From assembly GCF_016785085.1 (NCBI RefSeq), contig NZ_JAENHO010000009.1, positions 310,001 through 374,000 of the forward strand: 64,000 nucleotides of DNA. Reading direction: 5' to 3'. A program made the position numbers and the translations under genes. Positions 9,088 to 16,516 of this stretch are shown in pieces (position 1 is the stretch's first letter; each line of letters starts with the position of its first letter). The notes beneath the pieces are model-generated. The model ran no database searches. It saw only the letters and a program-made list of their open reading frames with translations, and was not told where the DNA came from. This DNA comes from Paractinoplanes lichenicola (lineage in GTDB: Bacteria; Actinomycetota; Actinomycetes; Mycobacteriales; Micromonosporaceae).

Positions 9088-9381
9088 TCAACGTAGCAAA
9101 GCGCCATCCGCGGCCAGCCGGTGCAGCTTCTCGGCGCTTTCCGTTCCGAGCGCGGCCGTGTAGACGACAAATTCCTGCGACTGGTCGGGATCGAGCAGTC
9201 GCTGGCAGTCCAGCTGCAACCGGCCCACTACGGGATGCTCGAAGGCGAGCGATCCGCAGTACGGGCCGGCCACCGGGTGGCCGGGGGCGCGTCGGCGCCG
9301 GCCCCGGGGGAGTCCCACGTCCTCGGGTTGCACGGCCTCACGGCGCGTACGGAGGTAGGCGGCCAGCCGGGCGCGGTCCAT
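9088..9381 (-). pseudogene. MmyB-type XRE regulator, internally deleted
   Basis: Residues 1-34 (MDRARLAAYLRTRREAVQPE...GLPRG) match the N-terminus of MmyB-type regulators. Residues 46-97 (FEHPVVGRLQLDCQRLLDPD...VYTA) match their extreme C-terminus. The expected 170-190 residues between them, including most of the HTH and the ligand domain, are missing; the join is near 9276 and the frame is intact. Full-length relatives are about 280 residues; this is 97. It follows the deleted SDR by 4 bases and cannot be a working regulator. Longer frame extensions to 9576 run antisense to nothing recognisable. Confidence 0.75.
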
Positions 9382-9385
9382 CGGG

Positions 9386-10006
9386 TCAGGCCACCAGCTC
9401 GGCGGAGACGTCCCAGAGCCGGGCCGCGTCCGGGAGCGAGCGGGCGGGGCGGTAGAGCGCGAGTTCGGCCGGCCCGCCGGTGAACTGGCCGAAACCGTCC
9501 GGCCCGTACAGCCGGCCGCCCCGCGCCGACGGGTCGGTCGCCGCGTACAGGGTTGGCCGGAGGCCCTGGTCGACACCTTGCACGAAGATGCCCAAACGCG
9601 CGAAGAACGCCGTGACGGCCGCCAACCGGGCCGGCTTGCTGCGGCCCAGGTTCGGGCCCGCCGCGTACAGGCCGGTCAGGGTGGTGCCGAACTGCAGCTC
9701 CAAACAGTCGGCAGTGACATGCCGGACCGGCGGGGCCATCACACCCGCATTGTTGACCAGAATGTGCACCGGCCGCTCAACCGTCGCGGCAAAGGCGGCT
9801 ACCGATTTCAGCGAGGCCAGGTCGAGCTCGGCCGTCCGCACCCGGGCCGACGGCACCTCGGCCTTTATCGTCGCCACGGCGGCCGAACGCTTGGCGGCAT
9901 CCCGGACCGGCAGGATCAGCTCGACACCCGCGGCGGCAAGCCGAGTGGCCAGGCCGAGCCCGACGCCACTGCTCGCCCCGGTCACGATCGCCAGTTTGTC
10001 GTTCAC
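9386..10006 (-). pseudogene. Short-chain dehydrogenase, internally deleted (catalytic core missing)
   Basis: The N-terminus has the SDR cofactor loop (VTGASSGVGLGLA) and NNAG motif (residues 85-88). At about residue 108 the sequence jumps from ELQFGT to TLTGLYAAGPNLGR, which belongs near the C-terminus of this family. About 100 residues are gone, including the catalytic Ser and YxxxK, yet the frame is kept, giving 206 residues instead of about 300. The GTG at 10006 has a strong ribosome site (AAGGAG). The genomic junction is near 9682. The MmyB remnant follows in the same transcription unit. Confidence 0.8.
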
Positions 10007-10455
10007 TTTGTGCTCCTTGGCCCGATCGAACGCCCCGACGACGGCCGGGCCGCAACTTCGACCCCACGGTGGCTCGCCGCAGCCGCTACAACCATGGCCT
10101 GCCAATACAAGCCTCCGGCCGGACAAGCATCCCCTGGAGTCGATGACGTCGGTCGCGTCTTCCTCGCCGCCCACGCGGGACGGGGTGAAGCGGCGTCGCA
10201 TTGGGCGGCCGGGGTGAGGGTGGCGAGGAGGTGAGCGGCGGGGCAGAGGGCGCGGGCGATGCGAGTGACAGGGCAGGGGCAGCGGGGATGAGGCGGTGGG
10301 GATTTATGAGCGGCACGGCAGAGGGTCGCAACGATGTGAGCGGCGCGGCAGAGGGTGCGGGGATGAGAGCGGCTGGAATGGGGTGCTCGGGGAGAGGACG
10401 CGAGGAAGCGGGGGCAGCAAGGGACGGCAGGCGGCGGCTGCACTCCAGCGCGAAG
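10007..10455. other. Non-coding stretch with degenerate GC-rich repeats
   Basis: No credible gene. The segment separates two minus-strand units. Frames crossing it on either strand are low-complexity Arg/Gly/Ala or Pro/Ala/Ser. Three related copies of a unit like GTGAGCGGCGGGGCAGAGGG lie at 10231-10256, 10305-10330 and 10334-10361. I see no hairpin or promoter of note besides the ribosome site of the SDR. Confidence 0.6.
10231..10361. repeat. Degenerate repeats, three copies of about 25 bp
   Basis: Copies share TGAGCGGC(A/G)(C/G)GGCAGAGGG and lie at about 10231, 10305 and 10334, with irregular spacing. They are imperfect, unlike the tidy arrays at 39854 and 43957, and could be an eroded array. 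Confidence 0.5.
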
Positions 10456-10854
10456 TTAGTGTCGGTGCCAGTTGGTTAGCTTGTTTGGGTTGAGGACGAT
10501 CCAGAGTGTGGTGATCCCGGCGGGGGAGTAGACGGCGGCGACGACGGCGAGGGCCGTCCCCTCTGGCGAGCGCACCACGAGACCCGGCCTTCCGTTCACG
10601 CTCGCCACCGTCGGCACGGGGCGGCCGGCAGCCCCCGACTCGTCACCGTGTCGCCTTCGAGGCCACGTAGGAGGCGGCGTCAGGATTCCGAGGAGCAGCT
10701 GCGCGACCTCTGCGGCGCCCAACGCTGGGGTCGCCGGGACGGGCACCAGGCCGCCGCCGTCGCACAGGGCTACTACGTCGGCGGCCAGGCAGGCCTTAAT
10801 CGCGGCGAGGTCGGTCAGGGCGCAGGCGTCCGCGAGGCGGCGGACGGGGTGCAT
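10456..10854 (-). CDS. Stand-alone NTF2/SnoaL-like domain (ECF41 sigma C-terminal type)
   Basis: A 132-residue protein resembling only the C-terminal domain of ECF41 sigma factors: ALTDLAAIKACLAADVVALCDGGG matches the domain's first helix and DGGG motif, and IVLNPNKLTNWHRH matches its end. In those sigmas this domain regulates activity. It starts 16 bases after the NDH-2 gene, so it is the last gene of the sigma/NDH-2 unit. It may be an independent NTF2-like binding protein or a fragment of a lost second sigma; no sigma regions precede it. Confidence 0.65.
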   Translation of the reverse strand: MHPVRRLADACALTDLAAIKACLAADVVALCDGGGLVPVPATPALGAAEVAQLLLGILTPPPTWPRRRHGDESGAAGRPVPTVASVNGRPGLVVRSPEGTALAVVAAVYSPAGITTLWIVLNPNKLTNWHRH

Positions 10855-10870
10855 CGACGTTCAGCAACGG

Positions 10871-12235
10871 TCAGCCGCGTCCGCCAGCCAGCGTCCGATC
10901 CGGAGAAGGGGGTGAGGATGTGGCTACCTCGCCGCCGGTTTCGAAGGCTTGGCGGGGGTGTTGGACTGAGGCTAGGGAGACTATGTCGCGGCCGAAGAAC
11001 AGGGCTGTTGCCCAGACCGCGGCGACGCGGATCTTGCGCTCCCAGGTGGGTACGGCCAGGACGTGATAGCCGCGGTGCATGAGCCATGCCGGGAAGCCCT
11101 TGATGACGATGCGGTGCCATTGGAAGATGCCGCGGCCCAGGCCCAGCGTCGCCACGGTGCCGAGGCTGTGGTGGACGTACGGCTTGGGCTCGCGGCCACG
11201 CAGCACGGCGACGATGTTCTTGGCCAGCAGCCGCCCCTGGCGCACGGCGTGTTGCGCGTTCGGCACCGTCGCCGTTCCGGGCTGGTTGATCGCCAGGTCG
11301 GGCACGGCGGCGTCGTCGCCCGCGGCCCACGCGTCGGCGACCGGGGCCTCGTCCGTCCCGATGCGCAGATCAGCCCGTACGGTGACCTGGCCGCGCGCGT
11401 CGATGGGCAGGTCGGTGTGGTTGTGGACCAGCGGGTTGGCGCCGTTGCCGGCCGTCCACACGATGAGCTCCGAATCCCACTCCTCGCCGGTCGACAAAAC
11501 GACGTGACCGTCCACGGCCGAGCGAAGTTGCGCATTCAGGTGCACGTTTCCGCCGCGCCGCCGCAGATGGCTCACCACCCAGCGGCCGGGTTCGTCGGTC
11601 ACTTCGGGCAGAATGCGGTCGCGCGCCTCGACGAGGTGGAACTGCAGTTCGTCGGCCGACAGCGCCGGATACTTCTTGACCAGCGACTGGGCCAGCGACA
11701 GCAATTCGCCGAAGCCCTCGACACCCGAGAATCCGCCCCCGACAAAGGTGACGGTCAGCAAACGGCGCCGGGCGGCAGACGGCGGCAGCACGGCGGCCTG
11801 GTCGAACGCGGTCAGCAGCCGGTCGCGAATGGCGACGGCCTCCTCCACGTGCTTCATCCCGATCGCGCTTTCGGCCACGCCGGGAATGGCGAGTTTGCGG
11901 GTCACCGCCCCCGCCGTGACGACCAGGATGTCGTACGGGATCTCGAATTCCTCGCCCACGGCGGGCCGCACGACGACCGTACGGTGGGCATGGTCGATCT
12001 TTGCCACGCTGCCGTTCACCAATTCCGTCGTCCGCAGGTGACGCCGCAGCGACACGGCGGCATGCCGCGCCTCGACCGAACCGGCTACCACCTCGGGCAG
12101 GAAAGGCTGATAAGTCATGTACGGCCGCGGGTCGACCACGATGACCCGGGCCTCGCCCCGGCGGAGCTTCTTCTCCAAGCCCCAAGCCGTGTAGAAGCCC
12201 GCATAACCCCCGCCAACCACCAAGATCGTTCGCAC
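10871..12235 (-). CDS. NAD(P)/FAD-dependent oxidoreductase, type II NADH dehydrogenase family
   Basis: A 454-residue flavoprotein of the NDH-2 family, which moves electrons from NADH to quinone at the inner face of the membrane. The FAD loop is ILVVGGGYAGFYTA at the N-terminus and the NAD loop is VTFVGGGFSGVEGFGE near residue 165. DAWAAGDDAAVPD is the second FAD contact, and a hydrophobic C-terminal stretch can dock on membranes. The GTG at 12235 has a good ribosome site (GGGAGG). It lies 56 bases after the ECF41 sigma gene; oxidoreductases are classical neighbours and targets of ECF41 factors. Confidence 0.88.
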   Translation of the reverse strand: MRTILVVGGGYAGFYTAWGLEKKLRRGEARVIVVDPRPYMTYQPFLPEVVAGSVEARHAAVSLRRHLRTTELVNGSVAKIDHAHRTVVVRPAVGEEFEIPYDILVVTAGAVTRKLAIPGVAESAIGMKHVEEAVAIRDRLLTAFDQAAVLPPSAARRRLLTVTFVGGGFSGVEGFGELLSLAQSLVKKYPALSADELQFHLVEARDRILPEVTDEPGRWVVSHLRRRGGNVHLNAQLRSAVDGHVVLSTGEEWDSELIVWTAGNGANPLVHNHTDLPIDARGQVTVRADLRIGTDEAPVADAWAAGDDAAVPDLAINQPGTATVPNAQHAVRQGRLLAKNIVAVLRGREPKPYVHHSLGTVATLGLGRGIFQWHRIVIKGFPAWLMHRGYHVLAVPTWERKIRVAAVWATALFFGRDIVSLASVQHPRQAFETGGEVATSSPPSPDRTLAGGRG

Positions 12236-12291
12236 TGTGCCTCCCTGTTCACTGACTAGGACAGGATGGGCGGCGATTTTGTGACAGCTTC

Positions 12292-13161
12292 TCAGCGGAA
12301 CGCGGCGACTTTTTCCTGGTTCATGATCCACAGCAGCTGGTCGATGCCGTCGTCGGAGGCGGTGAGCGTCAGCACCGCCTTGATCTCGTCGCCGGTCTGC
12401 AGCACCGCGGCGGGCCGGCCGTTGACGACGACGAAGCGCGGCTCGATGCCGTCCCACCAGAACGACGAGAACCCGGCGATGAAACGAGCGACTTTGTTCG
12501 CGCCGATGACGATTCGGCGGGCGGCGTGCTTGGCCCCGTTGCCGTCGGTGATGCTGGCCACCTCGGCGGCGAACAATTTCTCGAGCCCGGCCAGATCTCC
12601 CGAGCGGGCGGCCGTGATGAAAGTGGCGAGCAATTCCCGCTGGGCCGAGACCGACACGGGCGCTTTGCGTTCCCCGGTCACGTGTTTCCGGGCCCGCGAG
12701 ACCCATTGCCGTACGGCCGGTTCGTTGCTCTGCAGAATCTCCGCGATCTGCCCGTACGGGTAATCGAACGCCTCCCGCAGCACGTAGGCGGCTCGTTCGG
12801 TAGGGGTCAGCTTCTCCAGGAGCATGAGGACCGCGAATTCGAGGGCGTTGCCGGTTTCCGCGCCCAGATAGGGATCGGCGCTGGTGTCCACGGGCTCGGG
12901 CAGCCACGGACCGATGTACGTCTCCCGGCGTACGCGGGCCGATTGAAGCTGGTTGATGGCGAGGCGGGTGGTGGTCGTGGCCAGGAAAGCGCCCGGATTC
13001 TCCACGGTCTCGCGGTCGTAACCCTGCCAGCGCAGCCACACGTCCTGCACCAGATCCTCGGCCTCGGTGGCGCTGCCGAGCATGCGATAGGCGATCCCGA
13101 AAAGGCGCGGCCGCACCTCAGTGAAGACCCTCGCCGCCTCGTTCAGATCGCCCAGACCCAT
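12292..13161 (-). CDS. ECF41-type RNA polymerase sigma factor (SigJ-like)
   Basis: A 289-residue ECF sigma factor. Region 2 is near residues 12-78 (RLFGIAYRMLGSATEAEDLVQD), region 4 near 110-165 (LTPTERAAYVLREAFDYPYGQIAEIL), and the C-terminus is an NTF2-like domain. The linker WLPEPV and the C-terminal DGNGAK segment are hallmarks of ECF41, in which the fused domain takes the place of an anti-sigma factor. The ATG at 13161 has a GGGGGCGGA ribosome site; an ATG at 13185 is an alternative. The NDH-2 gene downstream is the likely target. Confidence 0.9.
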   Translation of the reverse strand: MGLGDLNEAARVFTEVRPRLFGIAYRMLGSATEAEDLVQDVWLRWQGYDRETVENPGAFLATTTTRLAINQLQSARVRRETYIGPWLPEPVDTSADPYLGAETGNALEFAVLMLLEKLTPTERAAYVLREAFDYPYGQIAEILQSNEPAVRQWVSRARKHVTGERKAPVSVSAQRELLATFITAARSGDLAGLEKLFAAEVASITDGNGAKHAARRIVIGANKVARFIAGFSSFWWDGIEPRFVVVNGRPAAVLQTGDEIKAVLTLTASDDGIDQLLWIMNQEKVAAFR

Positions 13162-13257
13162 TCCGCCCCCTTCCGGCAGTCTCATCCTGTCTTTGCGATC
13201 ACCAGAAAGCCAGTGACGCACGCCTCGTCGGTGCGATTCCGTTCCCGGCCGGGCGGG

Positions 13258-13271
13258 TATGGTCGCCTGGG
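13258..13271 (+). promoter_or_regulatory. Leaderless-type -10 element of the GH13 gene
   Basis: TATGGT at 13258-13263 fits TANNNT and ends 7 bases before the GTG at 13271, the spacing of leaderless actinobacterial promoters. This is why I prefer that GTG over the ATG at 13259. Confidence 0.45.
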
Positions 13272-14452
13272 TGAATTCCTGGATCGAGCACGCCATCTGG
13301 TGGCACGTCTATCCGCTCGGCTTCGGCCGCCTGACGAAGATCACCGGCTGGCTCGACTACGAGGTCGAGCTGGGCGCCAACGGGCTGCAGCTCGGCCCCA
13401 TCTTCGCCTCCGAGTCGCACGGCTACGACACGGTCGACCACTTCCGCATCGACCCGCGGCTCGGGGACGACGCCGACTTCGACGCGTTGATCGCGGCGGC
13501 ACGGAAAAAGGGCGTACGGGTGCTGCTCGATGGTGTTTTCAACCATGTGGGCCGCGGTTTTCAGGCCCCGGCGCACTGGTTCACCGGCGGCGATTTCGAG
13601 GGCCACAGCAGTCTGCGCGAGCTCGACCACACGCAGCCGGAGGTGCTCGACCACGTCGTACGGGTGATGGACCACTGGCTGGAGCGCGGGGCCGACGGGT
13701 GGCGGCTCGACGCGGCATACGCGGTGGATCCGGCGTTCTGGAAGGCCGCGCTCGACCGCGTGCGCCCGAAACACCCGGACGCGTGGTTCGTCGGCGAGGT
13801 CATTCATGGCGACTATCGCGCGATCCTGCGCGATTCCGGTCTCGACGCGCTCACCCAGTACGAGCTGTGGAAGGCCATCTGGAGCAGCCTCAACGACGGC
13901 AACTTCTTCGAGCTGGCCTGGGCCCTCGAACGGCACGCGGAACTGCTGCCGGCCGGGCTGCCGATGACCTTCCTCGGCAACCACGACGTGACGAGGATCG
14001 CCAGCAAGCTCGACGACCCGCGTCACCTCGGCCACGCGATCGCGATCCTGTGCACGGTGGCCGGCGTCCCGAGCATCTACTACGGCGACGAGCAGGCGTT
14101 CCGCGGCGTGAAGGAGGAACGCGAGGGCGGCGACGACGAGATCCGTCCCGCCTTTCCCGACAGCCGCGACTCGCTCTCCCCGCTCGGCTGGCCCACCTAT
14201 CGCCTGTACGAGACCCTGATCGGGCTCCGGCGCCGGAACCCCGGCATCGCGCACTCCCCGACGACCGCGACGCACCTGACGAACACCGCGGTGGCGTTAC
14301 GGACAGGTTCGCTCACTCTGCTGCTCAACGTGGGCGACGACGAATACCGCTTCCCCGACATCGCGCCGGGCGCGCAGGTGCTCGAATCCTCCGAGCCGGC
14401 CGGCGAGCCCGCGCTGGTGCCCGCCCACGGCTGGTCGGTGCTGACATGGTGA
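13271..14452 (+). CDS. Alpha-amylase family protein (GH13)
   Basis: A 393-residue intracellular GH13 enzyme acting on alpha-glucosidic bonds. The barrel motifs are visible: VLLDGVFNHVG (residues 84-94), DGWRLDAAY with nucleophile Asp147, VGEVIH with acid Glu176, and FLGNHD with Asp239. It has no signal peptide and is short, lacking starch-binding modules, so it is probably a small glucosidase or transglycosylase. The arginase remnant's ATG overlaps its stop (ATGGTGA), implying an operon before that gene broke. Confidence 0.88.
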   Translation: MNSWIEHAIWWHVYPLGFGRLTKITGWLDYEVELGANGLQLGPIFASESHGYDTVDHFRIDPRLGDDADFDALIAAARKKGVRVLLDGVFNHVGRGFQAPAHWFTGGDFEGHSSLRELDHTQPEVLDHVVRVMDHWLERGADGWRLDAAYAVDPAFWKAALDRVRPKHPDAWFVGEVIHGDYRAILRDSGLDALTQYELWKAIWSSLNDGNFFELAWALERHAELLPAGLPMTFLGNHDVTRIASKLDDPRHLGHAIAILCTVAGVPSIYYGDEQAFRGVKEEREGGDDEIRPAFPDSRDSLSPLGWPTYRLYETLIGLRRRNPGIAHSPTTATHLTNTAVALRTGSLTLLLNVGDDEYRFPDIAPGAQVLESSEPAGEPALVPAHGWSVLTW

Positions 14453-14728
14453 ACCTGCGGCTGGTGTTTCCCCAGTGGCAGGGCGCCGGCTCGTCCAGCG
14501 TGCGCGAACTGGCCCCCGAGTTCCCGTTCGACACGGCCCGCCGGGGCCAGCGTGGCCCCCTTCGCCGCGCTGGCCGAGCGCTACGGCGACGACCTGGCGA
14601 TCGTCTGGATCGATTCGCATCCCGACATCGGCACGCCGGCCAGCCACTATCCGGGCTTCCACGCGATGGCCGTGGCCGCCCTGACCGGGCGGTTGGTGTC
14701 CGGCTTTCCGCTGCTCGGCGGCTCTTGA
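14446..14728 (+). pseudogene. Arginase/agmatinase-family gene, deleted and frameshifted
   Basis: The first 34 codons (MVNLRLVFPQWQGAGSSSVR...) match the start of an actinobacterial arginase-like protein. From 14552, one frame over, the sequence resumes with VAPFAALAERYGDDLAIVW and the metal-site segment IDSHPDIGTPASHYPGFH, then stops at 14726 after LLGGS. Thus an internal stretch of roughly 60-70 codons and the whole C-terminal half are missing, with a frameshift at the join. Arginases use two Mn ions; this cannot be active. It is coupled to the GH13 stop codon. Confidence 0.8.
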
Positions 14729-14830
14729 ACCGCATCGGTGACTCGCCGACCTCGCGTTTGAACGAACCGCGAACCAGCACCATCGAGCGTACGAGGTCGT
14801 CACCGGTATCCGTCGGCATTTGCGGGGCGG

Positions 14831-15697
14831 CCCGGGGGCCATCACCTCCCTGAAGTAGCGCGGGAAGTCGGGGCGGCTGCCGTCGACGTCGGTCAGGCCG
14901 TATTCGAGGGCCAGCTCGATGCTGGACAGGGTCTGGCCGGTGAAGCGCGCCCGAGCCGGGTCGGCGGCCAGCGCGGCCACGCCCCGGCCGACGAAGCGCG
15001 GAGACTCGGTGATGCCGAAATGCTCGGTCTCCGCCGACTGCCATGTCTCTTCGGTGACGCCGTACTTGTCGAGCATGCGCTCCGACCGCAGCCACCCCGG
15101 AGTGACCGCCACGGCGGCGGCCCCGTGCGGGCGCAGCTCGGCCGCCTGGGCCTGGGCGAGCCGGATCACCGAGACCTTGACCAGGTCGTAGTAGACCGAT
15201 TCGCGATACTCTCCGTCGATCGCCTTGCCGTCGGTCATCTCGACGACCAGCCCGCCCGGCCGCCGGATCAGCAGGGGCAGCGCGTGATGGCTGGTGATCA
15301 GGTGGGTGTCGACGCCCTGGTGCAGCATGCGCAGGCCGCGCTCGACCGAGTGCTCCCAGATCGGCTTGCCCCATTCGGTGAACATGTCACCGCCCCACAC
15401 GTTGTTGACCAGCACGTCGAGCCGGCCCTGCTCGCCCGCTATTCGCTCGGCGAGCGTTGCGACCTCGGCCGGGACGCTGTGATCAACCCGTACGGCAAGG
15501 CCTTTGCCCCCGGCCGCGTCGACGGCCTCGGCGGTCTGCTCGATGGTCTCGGGCCGATCCATCTCGGAGCGGCCCGCGACCCGGCTCGACCGGCCGGTGA
15601 CATAGACGGTGGCGCCGAGCGCGCCCAGCTCGACGGCGATGGCCCGGCCCGAGGCCCGGGTCGCCCCGGCCACGAGCGCGACTGTCGATGCGGTCAT
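14831..15697 (-). pseudogene. SDR oxidoreductase, 3' end replaced
   Basis: From the ATG at 15697 a classical-length SDR is readable: AGATRASGRAIAVELGALGA loop, NNVWGGD, YYDLVKVSVIRLAQ as the YxxxK segment, and the C-terminal signature DVDGSRPDFPRYFREVM. Homology then stops at about 14831 where a stop should come within a few codons. Instead the frame runs on without family likeness to 14297, antisense through the arginase remnant and the GH13 tail, giving about 467 codons. The enzyme core is complete, so activity is possible, but the 3' end has been lost in a deletion. Confidence 0.7.
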
Positions 15698-15738
15698 GCC
15701 CGAGATCCTGGCACCGGGGTCTGACAAAAAACGGGGAC

Positions 15739-16329
15739 TCAGGGGGCGGGTAGTAGTGCCTTGACCAGATCGGAGAGGGCGTCGGCGATCTGCTCCTCGC
15801 CGGCGGTCGACAGCGGAGGCACGGCGATCGAGGCGCGCAGCATGGTGGTGCCGAGGACGGCGCCGAGCAGGATCTGGGCGCGGAGCACGGCGGCGTCGTC
15901 CGGTTCCCGCACCGACGGGTTGGTGGCGGTGGCCAGGCGGCGGCTGATCGAGTGCAGCAGGCTGCGGCGCATCTCGTCTGTGCGCTCGTCGCCGGAGGAG
16001 CGGACGAGCAGCAGCAGCGCCTCGTGCACGCGGGGGTCGTCGGCCGAGCCGGCGATCCGGTGGGCCATCGTGGCGGCGATGTCGGCGGGGGAGGAGGAGC
16101 GGTCCGCGTCCTGCTTGAGGTCGGTCACGGCGCTGGTCAGGCACGCCTCGAACAGGCCCTCCTTCGAGGCGAAGTAGCGGTTGATCAGGGCGACGTTGAC
16201 CCCGGCGCCGTCGGCGATGTCGCGGACCGTGGTGGTGGCGAAGCCGTGGCGCGCGAAGTGGTGGCGGGCCGTGTCGAGCAGGAGCTGACGGGTCTGGGCC
16301 GCGTCGCGCCGCCGGGGGGTGGCTGCCAC
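15739..16329 (-). CDS. TetR-family repressor of the adjacent MFS exporter
   Basis: A 196-residue TetR protein. The HTH is at about residues 10-55 (LLLDTARHHFARHGFATTTV, INRYFASKEGLFEACL). The GTG at 16329 has a GGAGG ribosome site 8 bases upstream. It is divergent from the DHA2 exporter at 16517, and the gap contains a 20-bp palindrome over that promoter, so it very likely represses the exporter and possibly itself. The inducer is unknown. Confidence 0.9.
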   Translation of the reverse strand: MAATPRRRDAAQTRQLLLDTARHHFARHGFATTTVRDIADGAGVNVALINRYFASKEGLFEACLTSAVTDLKQDADRSSSPADIAATMAHRIAGSADDPRVHEALLLLVRSSGDERTDEMRRSLLHSISRRLATATNPSVREPDDAAVLRAQILLGAVLGTTMLRASIAVPPLSTAGEEQIADALSDLVKALLPAP

Positions 16330-16445
16330 CGGTCGAACCTCCCGTTGCTTGGAGCCCTGTCTAAGTAGTGGTCGGGGGAGCGTAACGCGACCGCAACGCG
16401 ATGTAAACATGCATTGACTTTGCGGTGGTGTGACGTAAGCAATTG

Positions 16446-16499
16446 TTGACTTGAGGCCACGAGGTGGGTCTAATGGCATAAGTAAGCAAGCATTTACTT
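16446..16499 (+). promoter_or_regulatory. Promoter and TetR operator of the MFS exporter
   Basis: A -35 TTGACT (16446-16451) and -10 TCTAAT (16469-16474) are 17 bases apart. Just downstream, 16480-16499 is a 20-bp inverted repeat with arms AAGTAA and TTACTT, covering the expected transcription start. This is the arrangement of a TetR-repressed promoter. Confidence 0.65.
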
Positions 16500-16516
16500 C
16501 CAGCCTCGGGGACGAC

